Positions 7,140 to 15,420 of a DNA stretch of 64,000 nucleotides are shown one piece after another. The stretch covers positions 124,001 through 188,000 of the forward strand of contig CAWIKB010000009.1 of NCBI GenBank assembly GCA_963836605.1, written 5' to 3'. Source of the stretch: Bog-473 sp963836605 (GTDB lineage: Bacteria; Actinomycetota; Acidimicrobiia; Acidimicrobiales; RAAP-2). The notes under the pieces were generated by a model, which was given only the letters and a program-made list of their open reading frames with translations, was not told the origin of the DNA and made no database searches. The translations under genes and the position numbers were made by a program. The first letter of the stretch is position 1. The number at the start of each line of letters is the position of its first letter.

Positions 7140-9458
7140 ATGCCGGATCAATCTGGGTACGGGGCGGCCGCGACCGCTACAGACGAGGCGACGCCCGTGC
7201 CGTCCCCCGATCCGTCTCGGCCCGCCGGCCGTCCCCTGGCCGTGCCGGACCGCTGGGGGCCGTGGTCGCTCCTGATCTTGGCCGTGGCTTGGGGATGTTG
7301 GAACCTCCGCTCGGAGCTCACCCCCGTTCCATACCTCGATGACAGCTCCATTCACGAGCAGATGGTTCGTTTTGCGTCCGCCCGGATTGCCGCCGGGCAT
7401 CTGCCCCAGACCAGTTGGTTTCCCTATCTCGGTCTGGGGTCGCCCCAGTTCCTTCACTATCAGGGCCTGCCGGCCACGTTGACGGGCCTGGTGGGCAACA
7501 TCATCGGTCCCGACACGGCGTTCCGATGGTCGCTGTACCTGCTCTTGGCGCTGTGGCCTCTCACCATCTACTGGTCCGCCCGGCTCTTCGGTCTCAGCCG
7601 CTGGGTGGCGGCCAGTGCGGCCGCACTCTCGCCGTTCCTGCTCTCGGCCGCCGGCATCGGGTACGAGACCAAGGCCTACGTGTGGATCGGCTACGGCGTG
7701 TGGACCCAATTGTGGGCATCGTGGACGCTGCCGTTGGCCTGGGGATTCACCTACCGATCGTTTCGGGACCGACGAGCCATCCTGCCTGCGGTCGTCTTCA
7801 TCTCCCTCACCATGGCGCTGCATTTCGAGACCGGGTACCTCGCCGTGGTGCCGCTGGTCGTGTGGCCATTCGTCGAACCGTCGCGTCTGCTGCCTCGGCT
7901 GGGTCGCTCGGTGATCGTGGGCGCCGCTGCCCTGCTGGTGTCCGCCTGGGTGACCGTGCCGCTCATCGCACAATCGAGCTGGACTTCCATCAACCAGGTC
8001 CTGAGTCACACCGGGCTGGTGAACGGGTACGGGGCGCGCCAGATGCTCGACTGGCTCTTCACCGGGCAGCTCTACGACGCCGGTCGCTTTCCTGTCGTCA
8101 CCATCCTGCTCGGCGCCGGCCTGTGCTTCAGTGTGGCCAGGTGGAGGACGAGTATCGCCGGCCGCGCCCTGGTCGTGGTCTGGGCGGTGACGTTGTTGAT
8201 GTCCTTCGGCCGCACCACGTTTGGCTCGTTGTACGCGATCCTTCCCGGCAGCAGTGACATCTACATTCGGCGATTCCAGATGGGGGTCCAACTCTCGGGC
8301 CTCCTTCTGGCCGGGATCGGCGTCGTTGGTCTGGGGCGACTGGCCAAAGGCTTTGTAGACCGCCAATCTCCCTCCGCCCGAGAGTTTTTCTCGAAGGACA
8401 GGGTGGGACGGGGCATCCTGGCCCTGTGGTGCGTGGCCCTCCTGCTGGTCGTGCTGTCGCCGGCGCTGATCGAGCTCGGGGACTACGACGCGCAGAATGC
8501 CCAGGCGACAAGTGCCCAGGCAGCCGCGGACGTTCACCAGGAAGCGCAGATCGATCCGCTGCTCTCCTACGTCCGTGCCCACGGTGGTGGGCGGGTCTAT
8601 GCCGGCCTCCCCACCAACTGGGGGACCGAATTCCTGGTCGGGCAGGTTCCGGTCTTCAAGTACATCGAAAGCCAAGATGTCGACGAAGTCGGCTACACGC
8701 TCCGCACGGCTTCGCTCATGACCCAACCCGAGAACGCCTTCGACGAAGCCAACCGGGGCGACTATGTCGTCTTCGGCATTCGGTACCTCCTGCTCCCGTA
8801 TCATCAGAGTCCCGCCGTGACCGCACACCTGGTGTCGTGCCGCGGCATGTACTGCCTGTGGACGGTTCCCGGTGTCGGCTACGTCCACGTGACTGAAACG
8901 ACGGGTGTGCTGCACGCAACCCGGCGCGACCTCGGGAGCAAGAGCGTGCTCCTGTTGCGTTCTCCGCTCATCGCCGAAGGCCGGGACCTGACCGTGGCGT
9001 TCAACGGCCAGCCGCCCGCCAGCGTCACCACCCCCAACCCGTCGTTGCGTTCGGGCCCCGCGGGGCGGGTGATCGCCGAGCACGACGCCCTGGTCGAGGG
9101 CCAGGTCCGAGCCAGCGTCGTCGCCCGGAGGAACTGTGTCGTCGTGTTGAGCGCGTCATATGACCCCGGGTGGTCGGCGACGGTCGACGGTCGACCGGTG
9201 GCCACGCAAATGATCGCCCCGGCTCTGGTGGGGGTTCCCGTCGGTCCTGGGGCCCACGCGATCGTGTTCCGCTACAACGGATTCGGTTCCTACGACGAAC
9301 TGTGGGCGCTGTCGGTCCTCGTCCTGCTCGGCGTCGGACTGGGGCCTCTCGTATGGCGCAAGGTCAGAGGGACACAGGCCGACACGTCAACCGGCAAGAC
9401 GACCGGCAAGACAACCGGCAAGGCGACCGCCAACTCCCCGATGTCCCCCGTGGCCTGA
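7140..9458 (+). CDS. Polytopic membrane protein, YfhO/GT-C glycosyltransferase-like
   Basis: About 772 residues with a dozen hydrophobic segments. The first loop has PYLDDSSIHEQM, an acidic pair after the first membrane segment as in GT-C glycosyltransferases that use polyprenyl-phosphate sugars. After the membrane part comes a large extracellular domain ending in SASYDPGWSATVDGRP and a last membrane span, the pattern of YfhO-like proteins. A role in cell-surface glycan decoration is inferred. The C-terminus has three near-identical 12-bp units coding TGKT. The start is uncertain: ATG 7140 has no ribosome binding site, and the frame is open into the tRNA upstream. Confidence 0.75.
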   Translation: MPDQSGYGAAATATDEATPVPSPDPSRPAGRPLAVPDRWGPWSLLILAVAWGCWNLRSELTPVPYLDDSSIHEQMVRFASARIAAGHLPQTSWFPYLGLGSPQFLHYQGLPATLTGLVGNIIGPDTAFRWSLYLLLALWPLTIYWSARLFGLSRWVAASAAALSPFLLSAAGIGYETKAYVWIGYGVWTQLWASWTLPLAWGFTYRSFRDRRAILPAVVFISLTMALHFETGYLAVVPLVVWPFVEPSRLLPRLGRSVIVGAAALLVSAWVTVPLIAQSSWTSINQVLSHTGLVNGYGARQMLDWLFTGQLYDAGRFPVVTILLGAGLCFSVARWRTSIAGRALVVVWAVTLLMSFGRTTFGSLYAILPGSSDIYIRRFQMGVQLSGLLLAGIGVVGLGRLAKGFVDRQSPSAREFFSKDRVGRGILALWCVALLLVVLSPALIELGDYDAQNAQATSAQAAADVHQEAQIDPLLSYVRAHGGGRVYAGLPTNWGTEFLVGQVPVFKYIESQDVDEVGYTLRTASLMTQPENAFDEANRGDYVVFGIRYLLLPYHQSPAVTAHLVSCRGMYCLWTVPGVGYVHVTETTGVLHATRRDLGSKSVLLLRSPLIAEGRDLTVAFNGQPPASVTTPNPSLRSGPAGRVIAEHDALVEGQVRASVVARRNCVVVLSASYDPGWSATVDGRPVATQMIAPALVGVPVGPGAHAIVFRYNGFGSYDELWALSVLVLLGVGLGPLVWRKVRGTQADTSTGKTTGKTTGKATANSPMSPVA

Positions 9459-9479
9459 GGCAGCCGGCTCGGTACGACC

Positions 9480-9788
9480 TCAACCCTCAGGCCCGGAGGC
9501 CACCCAGGCCACGGCGCCACCGGTCAGGTTCTCTGCATCCCATCCGGCCGAACCCAGCGCTTCGGCGGCCACGGCGGACCGCCCCCCGACGTGACAGGCC
9601 ACGACGATGGTGGTGTCTCGAGGGAGCTCGCCCAGGCGATCGCCCAACTCGCCGAGCGGGATGTTCACCCCGATGGGGTAGGCCCATTCGGCCACTTCGG
9701 AGGGCTCCCGGACATCGAGCAGGAAGACGTCCTCGCCGCGGGCGAGTCGGGCGCGGATCTCGTCGGGTGCCACCTCGGCGTAGGACAC
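9480..9788 (-). CDS. Rhodanese-like domain protein, 102 aa
   Basis: Single rhodanese domain. Active-site Cys65 sits in VACHVGGRSA and the conserved LLDVREPSE near residues 23-31 is present, so sulphur transfer (thiosulfate or persulfide) is likely. The start GTG 9788 is preceded by GAGG; a longer frame to 10007 would overlap the next gene on the other strand and lacks homologous sequence. It is convergent with the YfhO-like gene, 21 bases apart. Confidence 0.85.
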   Translation of the reverse strand: MSYAEVAPDEIRARLARGEDVFLLDVREPSEVAEWAYPIGVNIPLGELGDRLGELPRDTTIVVACHVGGRSAVAAEALGSAGWDAENLTGGAVAWVASGPEG

Positions 9789-9855
9789 GGACCTCAGGCT
9801 AGGGCCTCCGGATCGATGCCGAGGGTCGGCAAGAGGCCGCCAGTACTGTTGCCCT

Positions 9856-10662
9856 GTGCCCCTGCCCCGAAAGCTGCTCGGTGAGGACGAGGAGATCGTG
9901 GTCGAGATGCGCCCGCACTGGGTCTTCTTCGTCGGGCCCCTCCTGATCTCGGCGGTGGCGGTGGCCGTCGTCAGCGTGATCCTGGTGGCCCTCGGTAAGC
10001 ACGCCAATGCGTGGGTGACCTACTTCTTCCTGGCTCTGGCCGCAGTCCCCGTGGTGTGGTTCCTGGCCCGGCTGCTGCGCTGGCGGAATTACATCATCGC
10101 GCTCACCACGACCCGGATCATCGTGCGCCGTGGTGTGTTCGACCGCCACACCCTGCAGCTTCGGCTGCAGAGGGTGACCGAGGTCAACACCTCGCAAGCC
10201 CTCTGGGAACGGGCGCTGGGAACCGGCCGCCTGATCCTCGACGTCCAGGGAGACGACGATTCGTTGGTCATCGAAGACGTCACCAAACCGCTCGTCTTCC
10301 AGCGGGTGGTGAACGGGCAGATCGACGCGCTGGTCGATCGCCATCGCACCGACCTTCACGCCGGGAGCACCGAAGCCGGCGACCCCCGGTGGGACGATCC
10401 ACGCCCGAGCGTCGCCCGTCCTGACCACCCCTCTGCCAACGACACGCCACCGCAGGGAATCACGTCCTCGCCGCGCTCTGTGCCCGGCCCCGAAGCCGTA
10501 TGGCCGTCGGCCGCCGCTTCCGATGCTCGGGGGTCACCGGGCGGCGCCACCCAGGAGCAGATCCGTGACCGCCTGATCGAGCTCGACGATCTGCGCCAGC
10601 GGGGCATCCTCTCCGAGCAGGAATTCGCCACCAAGAAGGCAGAGTTGCTCGACCGCATCTGA
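9856..10662 (+). CDS. Membrane PH-domain (bPH2) protein with C-terminal SHOCT domain
   Basis: Two membrane spans near residues 24-70 are followed by a bacterial PH-like domain (NYIIALTTTRIIVRRGVF, then QRVTEVNT). After a Pro/Ala-rich linker the last 35 residues form a SHOCT helix pair (LIELDDLRQRGILSEQEF, KKAELLDRI), a short oligomerisation module. Role unknown; such proteins are peripheral to membrane stress or lipid functions. The start GTG 9856 is fixed by TACTGT six bases upstream with no Shine-Dalgarno, so the mRNA is probably leaderless. It is divergent from the rhodanese gene. Confidence 0.82.
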   Translation: MPLPRKLLGEDEEIVVEMRPHWVFFVGPLLISAVAVAVVSVILVALGKHANAWVTYFFLALAAVPVVWFLARLLRWRNYIIALTTTRIIVRRGVFDRHTLQLRLQRVTEVNTSQALWERALGTGRLILDVQGDDDSLVIEDVTKPLVFQRVVNGQIDALVDRHRTDLHAGSTEAGDPRWDDPRPSVARPDHPSANDTPPQGITSSPRSVPGPEAVWPSAAASDARGSPGGATQEQIRDRLIELDDLRQRGILSEQEFATKKAELLDRI

Positions 10663-10702
10663 GCTTCAGGGTCGTCCACAGGCGGCGACTACCGTGGACG
10701 AC

Positions 10703-10999
10703 ATGGATGCGCCTCGATACCGCTGCGACGGCTGCGGGAACTTGACCCGCTTCGACGTCACCACCTCCCGTCGGACCCGGGCCTTCCATCACTACACGGT
10801 CGGCGGCGAGCTGCAGATCGAGGAGGAGACCGTGCTCTCCCATCACGTCGACGAGGTGGTCTGCCGTTGGTGCGGCCACGGCCGCAGCGTGGTCGAATTG
10901 AGCGAGAGCGACACCGCCGACGACACTGCGGACAGGGCCGTCGACGGTGAAGGCGCACGGGAGCACCAGGAGCCGGGCGCGCCCTCACGAGTGCGGTGA
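10703..10999 (+). CDS. Small CxxC/CxxC protein, 98 aa
   Basis: Two cysteine pairs, CDGC near the N-terminus and CRWC around residue 56, look like a split zinc ribbon; between them is a His-rich segment (FHHYTV, LSHHVDE). The tail is acidic and low complexity. I set the start at ATG 10703 because TACCGT lies seven bases upstream; the in-frame GTG at 10694 overlaps that box. Its stop overlaps the start of the thioredoxin-like gene by four bases, so the two are probably co-translated. Confidence 0.7.
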   Translation: MDAPRYRCDGCGNLTRFDVTTSRRTRAFHHYTVGGELQIEEETVLSHHVDEVVCRWCGHGRSVVELSESDTADDTADRAVDGEGAREHQEPGAPSRVR

Positions 11000-11502
11000 C
11001 CGAACGGGTGCCCGCACCGGCCGAGCTGCTGCGCCGGCTGCGTCCCATCCCCACCTATCGAGATCACCCGGCCACCGTCGGTCGTGACATCGAGGGTGTC
11101 GACCCCTGGGGGGCGCGACACCGCATCGAGATCGTCGGCTCGGACGAGCCGGTCCTCCTCCTCTTCCTTTCCTCGACCTGCCTCGGCTGCCGCGATTTTT
11201 GGGAAGGCGCGGGACAGCTCGGGGCCGACGTCCCGGGGGTGCGGCTGGTGATCGTGACCCGGGGCCCCGAGACCGAGGATGCCGGCGCCGTCGCCGAGCT
11301 GGCGTCATGGGCACAGGTAGCGGGGAGCGCGTGCGTCGAGGTGGTGATGAGCCCGGGGGCCTATCTCGACTACGGCGTGAGCGGACCGCCGTTCTTCGCG
11401 GTGACCGTCGGTTCGGAGGTCCGCACCGAGGGCGTGGCCTGGGGCGTGGGTGAAACGGCCGAGCTCGTGCGACGCTCCCTGGCGGCACCCGAAGCACCGT
11501 GA
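10996..11502 (+). CDS. Thioredoxin-like protein with CLGC motif
   Basis: 168 residues with a thioredoxin-like fold: VLLLFLSSTCLGCRDFWEG gives strand, then a CxxC redox pair, and GVSGPPFFAVTV carries the cis-Pro region. It has no signal peptide or membrane anchor, so it should act in the cytosol, perhaps on the Cys protein encoded just upstream (inferred from the GTGA overlap of the two genes). Similar stand-alone thioredoxin-like proteins occur in methylamine utilisation loci (MauD), but nothing else of such a locus is here. Confidence 0.72.
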   Translation: MTERVPAPAELLRRLRPIPTYRDHPATVGRDIEGVDPWGARHRIEIVGSDEPVLLLFLSSTCLGCRDFWEGAGQLGADVPGVRLVIVTRGPETEDAGAVAELASWAQVAGSACVEVVMSPGAYLDYGVSGPPFFAVTVGSEVRTEGVAWGVGETAELVRRSLAAPEAP

Positions 11503-11637
11503 GGCGGCGGGACCGGGCCGAGAGGCGTGCCGCCGCCGCCGTCGAGGTGTCACACCCCCGGAGCAGGCTGTGGACAGACAGAGAGCCAGAGACAGAGCCA
11601 CGGCCAGAGCCATGCCCAACCACGGAGGGTTGTCACC

Positions 11638-11847
11638 ATGCCCGAATCACCCGCCTCATTGACCATCGACTGTGACTGCTGCCAGCTGCAGGGGACGAGC
11701 GGTTGCGACGACTGCGTGGTCAGCTTCCTGCTGGAGCGGGAGCCCGACGACGCCGTGGTCATCGACGCCGACGAGGCGCGCGCGATGCGCATGCTCGAGC
11801 GGGCCGGCCTGGTGCCGACCTTGCGGTTCAGCTCCCGCGCCGGGTAG
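11638..11847 (+). CDS. Small cysteine-rich protein, 69 aa
   Basis: Begins at ATG 11638 with GGAGGG upstream. The sequence is DCDCCQLQGTSGCDDCVVSFLLERE followed by an acidic helix; six Cys lie within the first 30 residues in a CxCC...CxxC arrangement, suggesting metal or Fe-S binding. I have seen this kind of short Cys protein in actinobacterial genomes but cannot assign a function. It lies 54 bases before the glycosyltransferase gene and may be its operon partner. Confidence 0.68.
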   Translation: MPESPASLTIDCDCCQLQGTSGCDDCVVSFLLEREPDDAVVIDADEARAMRMLERAGLVPTLRFSSRAG

Positions 11848-11901
11848 GCGGCGCTCCGGTCCGGGCGCAGGCCCAGGCCGCGGTCGCTGGCCCCGGCCGG
11901 C

Positions 11902-13047
11902 GTGAAGCGCCACCTGCTGGTGACCAACGACTTCCCGCCCAAGGTGGGGGGGATTCAGAACTATCTCTGGGAGCTCTGGCAGCGGCTCGATCCCGAGTCC
12001 TTCGTGGTGCTGACCGCGTCGTCGGATCCGGGCGCGCCTGCCTTCGATGCCGCGCAGGCCGAGCGCGGCGTGCGCATCGAACGCGTGGACGAGCCCATCC
12101 TCTTCTTCCCGACGCCGCGGGCCTTGGCCCGCGTCCGTCGTTGTGTGGACGAGCACGCCATCGACCTGGTGCTCCTCGATCCGGCCCTGCCGCTCGGTCT
12201 GCTCGGGCCACGCATCGGGGTGCCCTACGGGGTCATTTTGCACGGGGCCGAGGTCACCGTGCCCGGCCGGGTGCCCGTGGCCCGGGCCGCCCTGGCCCGG
12301 GTCCTGCGGGGCTCGTCCGTGGTCATCTCGGCCGGGGGCTACCCGGCGGCGGAGGCCCGACGCGCCGCCGGCGGGCTGACCGTCCCGGTGGTCGAGATCC
12401 CACCGGGCGTCGATGCCGCCGCCATCTCGCCGCTGCCGGCGGCGGCCCGTCGCGCCGCACGTGCCCATCTGGGCCTCCCGGGAAAGGGGCCACTGGTGGT
12501 GAGCGTGAGCCGGCTCGTCCCCCGCAAGGGCATGGACGTCCTCATCGCGGCGGCGGACCGCCTGGCTCCCTCGTATCCGGACCTGAGGGTGGCCATCGGC
12601 GGGACGGGCCGCCAGCTATCCCGGTTGCAGGGCCGAGCCGCGGCCAGCCTGGTCTCGGTCACCCTGCTCGGTCGACTGAGTGACGAGGACCGTGCCGCGC
12701 TCCTGGGCGCGGCCGACGTCTTCGTCATGGCCTGCCGTTCCCGGTGGCTGGGATTGGAGCAAGAGGGGTTCGGCATCGTGTTCCTCGAGGCCGCCGCCGC
12801 CGGCGTCCCCCAGGTGGCGGGCGAGAGCGGGGGAGCGGCCGAGGCCGTGGTCCACGGAGAGACCGGGCTGGTCGTCGCCCATCCCGACGACCCCGGCAGC
12901 GTGGCTCTGGCCCTGCGAGAGCTCCTGGCCGATCCCACGCGGGCCAGGCGGATGGGCAGGGCCGCGAGAGCTCGGGCGCTGGCATCCTTCGACTACGACG
13001 CTCTCGCTTCTAGGCTGGCCGGCACGTTGGAGGAAGTGGCAGGCTGA
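11902..13047 (+). CDS. pimB: GT4 glycosyltransferase, PimB'-like mannosyltransferase
   Basis: 381 residues of GT-B fold. The N-terminal VTNDFPPKVGGIQNY is the acceptor-side signature of PimB'/MgtA-type enzymes, and the C-terminal EGFGIVFLE (Glu288 and Glu296) is the E-x7-E nucleotide-sugar motif of GT4. PimB' adds the second mannose to phosphatidylinositol monomannoside at the inner membrane face. The next gene resembles TB16.3 (Rv2185c), which lies near pimB' (Rv2188c) in mycobacteria; this supports the call but does not prove the acceptor. The start is GTG 11902; no strong ribosome binding site is visible. Confidence 0.72.
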   Translation: MKRHLLVTNDFPPKVGGIQNYLWELWQRLDPESFVVLTASSDPGAPAFDAAQAERGVRIERVDEPILFFPTPRALARVRRCVDEHAIDLVLLDPALPLGLLGPRIGVPYGVILHGAEVTVPGRVPVARAALARVLRGSSVVISAGGYPAAEARRAAGGLTVPVVEIPPGVDAAAISPLPAAARRAARAHLGLPGKGPLVVSVSRLVPRKGMDVLIAAADRLAPSYPDLRVAIGGTGRQLSRLQGRAAASLVSVTLLGRLSDEDRAALLGAADVFVMACRSRWLGLEQEGFGIVFLEAAAAGVPQVAGESGGAAEAVVHGETGLVVAHPDDPGSVALALRELLADPTRARRMGRAARARALASFDYDALASRLAGTLEEVAG

Positions 13048-13098
13048 CTGTCCCCGGCCGTGCCGACGGACGGGCGAGACGAAAGGACGCGGAGAGCC

Positions 13099-13542
13099 GT
13101 GGCGGATCAGGCCACAGAACACATGTCGGTGTCAGCCTCGCCCGAGCGATGCTATGCCGTCGTCGCTGACATCGAGCGCTACGCCGAATGGGCCGCCGAC
13201 ATCAAGGAGATCGTGGTGCTCGAGCGCGACGACGAGGGCCGCCCGCTGCTCGTGACGTGGCGTGCGGCTGCTTTCGGGCGCAGCACCAGCTACACCCTGG
13301 CCTACGACTACTCCGAGGCGCCGCGCATCCTCTCGTGGAAGCTGACCAAGGGTGACATCACCACCAAGCTCGATGGGAGTTACGTCTTCGATCCCGGCTC
13401 GGGGTCGGGCACCGACGTCACGTACCACCTCGAGGTCGAATTGCGCGTGCCGATCCCGGGCTTCATCAAGATGCGCGCCCAGAGCCGCATCATGTCGACG
13501 GCCTTGCGAGAGCTGAAGGCGCGGGTCGAGTCCTCCTCGTGA
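13099..13542 (+). CDS. SRPBCC (polyketide cyclase/START-like) protein, TB16.3-like
   Basis: 147 residues from GTG 13099, which has GGAG five bases upstream; the frame is open to 13060 but that start has no site. The pattern MSVSASPERCYAVVADIERY, then YAEWAADIKE, and the long C-terminal helix (FIKMRAQSRIMSTALRELK) fit the SRPBCC helix-grip fold, which binds hydrophobic ligands. Mycobacterial TB16.3 has nearly the same length and a similar neighbourhood. Ligand unknown. It overlaps the following kinase gene by four bases (GTGA). Confidence 0.83.
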   Translation: MADQATEHMSVSASPERCYAVVADIERYAEWAADIKEIVVLERDDEGRPLLVTWRAAAFGRSTSYTLAYDYSEAPRILSWKLTKGDITTKLDGSYVFDPGSGSGTDVTYHLEVELRVPIPGFIKMRAQSRIMSTALRELKARVESSS

Positions 13543-14588
13543 CGGCTGAGGCCGCGACGTCGGCCGAGGCCGACGTCGCCTTCGGCATCGATATCGGCGG
13601 CACCAAGGTGCTCGGCGTCGCCCTCGGCGCCACCGATGGCGTGATCAGCGAGGCCCGTGTCCCCACGCCGTCGGGCCACCTCGATGGCGAAGCGGTGGGG
13701 AGCGAGGTCGCCCGCGCCATCGCCGAAGTGGTGGCCCAGCTCGACGACTCGCTGGCGTCGCTCACGTCGTTCGAATCGCTCGCCTCTGATCCGTCGAGCC
13801 CGCGGCCGGTCCCGGCCATCGGCGTGGGTGCGCCCGGGATGATGGATCGGAAGGGCAGGCTGCGTTTCTCCCCAAATCTCCCCCAGGCGCACGGGGTGGA
13901 CTGGCGACAACTCCTCTCCGGGCCCTTGGCGGATCGGCGCGTCATCATCGAGAACGACGCCAACTGCGCCGCGCTGGCCGAGCACCGCGTGGGCGCGGCA
14001 CGGGGCTACGACCACGTGCTGGTGGTCACGCTCGGCACCGGCATCGGCGGCGCCCTGATCGTCGACGGCCGGTTGCAGGTGGGCGCGCACGGCTACGCCG
14101 GGGAGATCGGCCACATGGTGGTCGACCCGGCCGGTCCCCCCTGCCCGTGTGGCCGGCGCGGCTGTTGGGAGCGCTACGCCTCGGGGGGCGGGTTGGGTCT
14201 GGTGGCTCGGGAGGCGGCGATGGCAGGGAAGCTGCCCGACGTCGTGGCGCGCATCGGCGGGGATCCCGAGCGGGTCCGCGGCGAGGACGTGACGGCAGCC
14301 GCCCTGGCCGGTGACCCCGATGCCCGGCAGGTGGTCGAGCAGGTGGGGTGGTGGGTCGGCTTCGGTCTGGCCAATCTGGCCTGTGTGGTGGATCCGGAGT
14401 GCATCGTGCTGGGCGGTGGTCTGATCGGCGCGGGGGAGCTCTGGCTGGACGCCGCCCGGTCGGCCTTTGACGGATTGGTCGAGGGCGGATGGTCCCGCGA
14501 AGCGGTGGCCATCGTGCCTGCCGTGCTGGGGGAGCGGGCCGGCGCGGTGGGCGCCGCGTTGGCGGCACGCCAGGGAAGCCTGTGGTGA
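13539..14588 (+). CDS. glkA: ROK-family glucokinase
   Basis: Phosphorylates glucose or a related sugar with ATP in the cytosol. The N-terminal phosphate loop GIDIGGTKV, the substrate motif IENDANCAALAEH, and the ROK zinc site CPCGRRGCWE (followed by YASG) are all present, in a 349-residue protein with 15 extra residues at the N-terminus. The central region contains a low-complexity insert (DDSLASLTSFESLASDPSSPRP). The GTG start overlaps the upstream stop. Its stop codon lies inside the first of three 8-bp tandem units. Confidence 0.88.
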   Translation: MTAEAATSAEADVAFGIDIGGTKVLGVALGATDGVISEARVPTPSGHLDGEAVGSEVARAIAEVVAQLDDSLASLTSFESLASDPSSPRPVPAIGVGAPGMMDRKGRLRFSPNLPQAHGVDWRQLLSGPLADRRVIIENDANCAALAEHRVGAARGYDHVLVVTLGTGIGGALIVDGRLQVGAHGYAGEIGHMVVDPAGPPCPCGRRGCWERYASGGGLGLVAREAAMAGKLPDVVARIGGDPERVRGEDVTAAALAGDPDARQVVEQVGWWVGFGLANLACVVDPECIVLGGGLIGAGELWLDAARSAFDGLVEGGWSREAVAIVPAVLGERAGAVGAALAARQGSLW

Positions 14589-14604
14589 TGTGGTGATGTG
14601 GTGA
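14581..14604 (+). repeat. TGTGGTGA tandem repeat, three copies, over a stop codon
   Basis: Three exact 8-bp copies. Copy 1 contains the stop codon of the glucokinase gene and copy 3 contains the two possible GTG starts of the next gene. Confidence 0.9.
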
Positions 14605-15335
14605 TCCGTACCGGCGTCGTCCTCCCGACGTTCCGGGATACACCCGACGACGCGCTGGAGACGGCGGCCCGGGCGTTCGCCGCCGGCGTCGACGGGGTGT
14701 TCTGCTACGACCACATCTGGCCCATGGGCCAACCCGAGCGTCCCGCCCTGGCGCCCTTCCCGATTTTGGGCGCGCTGGCCGCCACCCCTGCCCCAGCCAC
14801 CGACGGTGGCGGTCCCTTCTTCGGGACGCTGGTGGCCCGGGTCGGGCTGGTGCCCCACGAGGTCCTGGTGGACCAGTTCACCGCGCTGGCGAACGTGGCC
14901 CCCGGGCGCATCATCGCCGGCCTCGGGACCGGCGACCGCCTGAGCGAAGCGGAGAACCGGGCTTACGGCATTCCCTTCCCCTCGGCGGCCGAACGCCGGG
15001 CGGACATGGTCGACCTGGCCCGGGTCCTGCGGGACCTCGGCCTGCACGTCTGGCTGGCCGGCGGGCCGGCGGCCCGGGTGACCGAGGCGGCCGAGGCCGG
15101 CGCGGCACTCAACCTGTGGGATGTCGACCCGGCGCTGGTGCTCAGCCGGGCCCACGGCCCCGACGCTCTGGAGGTGACCTGGGCGGGGCCGCCCCCCGCG
15201 TCAGATGAGCAACTCCGCGACAACGTGTCGGCGGTGGCGCGCGCCGGCGCCACCTGGGCCGTGTTCGGCTGGCCCGTCGACCTCGATGCGCTGGTGTCGG
15301 CGGCCCGGGCCGCCGACGGGGCGGCCCGGGCCTGA
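14598..15335 (+). CDS. Luciferase-like (LLM class, probably F420-dependent) oxidoreductase
   Basis: 245 residues with a TIM-barrel luciferase-like pattern: RTGVVLPTFRD at the start, GVFCYDHIWPMG, and NVAPGRIIAGLGTGDRLSEAEN, the usual cofactor-side segment. The protein is shorter than the usual 280-340 residues because the central insertion region is small. F420 rather than FMN is inferred from the family's actinobacterial members. Starts GTG 14598 and 14601 are both possible; the repeat around them hides any true ribosome binding site. Confidence 0.78.
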   Translation: MVIRTGVVLPTFRDTPDDALETAARAFAAGVDGVFCYDHIWPMGQPERPALAPFPILGALAATPAPATDGGGPFFGTLVARVGLVPHEVLVDQFTALANVAPGRIIAGLGTGDRLSEAENRAYGIPFPSAAERRADMVDLARVLRDLGLHVWLAGGPAARVTEAAEAGAALNLWDVDPALVLSRAHGPDALEVTWAGPPPASDEQLRDNVSAVARAGATWAVFGWPVDLDALVSAARAADGAARA

Positions 15336-15343
15336 GGCCACAC

Positions 15344-15377
15344 CCCGACTGAGGCAGCAGCCCGACTGAGGCAGCAG
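15344..15377 (+). repeat. 17-bp tandem duplication just after a stop codon
   Basis: CCCGACTGAGGCAGCAG occurs twice without a gap, nine bases after the stop of the LLM gene. The CTGAGGC core also matches the stop region itself (CCTGAGGC). Confidence 0.9.
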
Positions 15378-15420
15378 AGGATCGTCAAGGGCCCCGGGGA
15401 GCGGGCCGTAGACTCACCCG

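Noticed and set aside
6999..9083. Minus-strand frame of 694 codons antisense to the YfhO-like gene.
   Set aside because: Pro/Arg/Gly-rich low-complexity translation with no family features; the plus strand has clear membrane spans.
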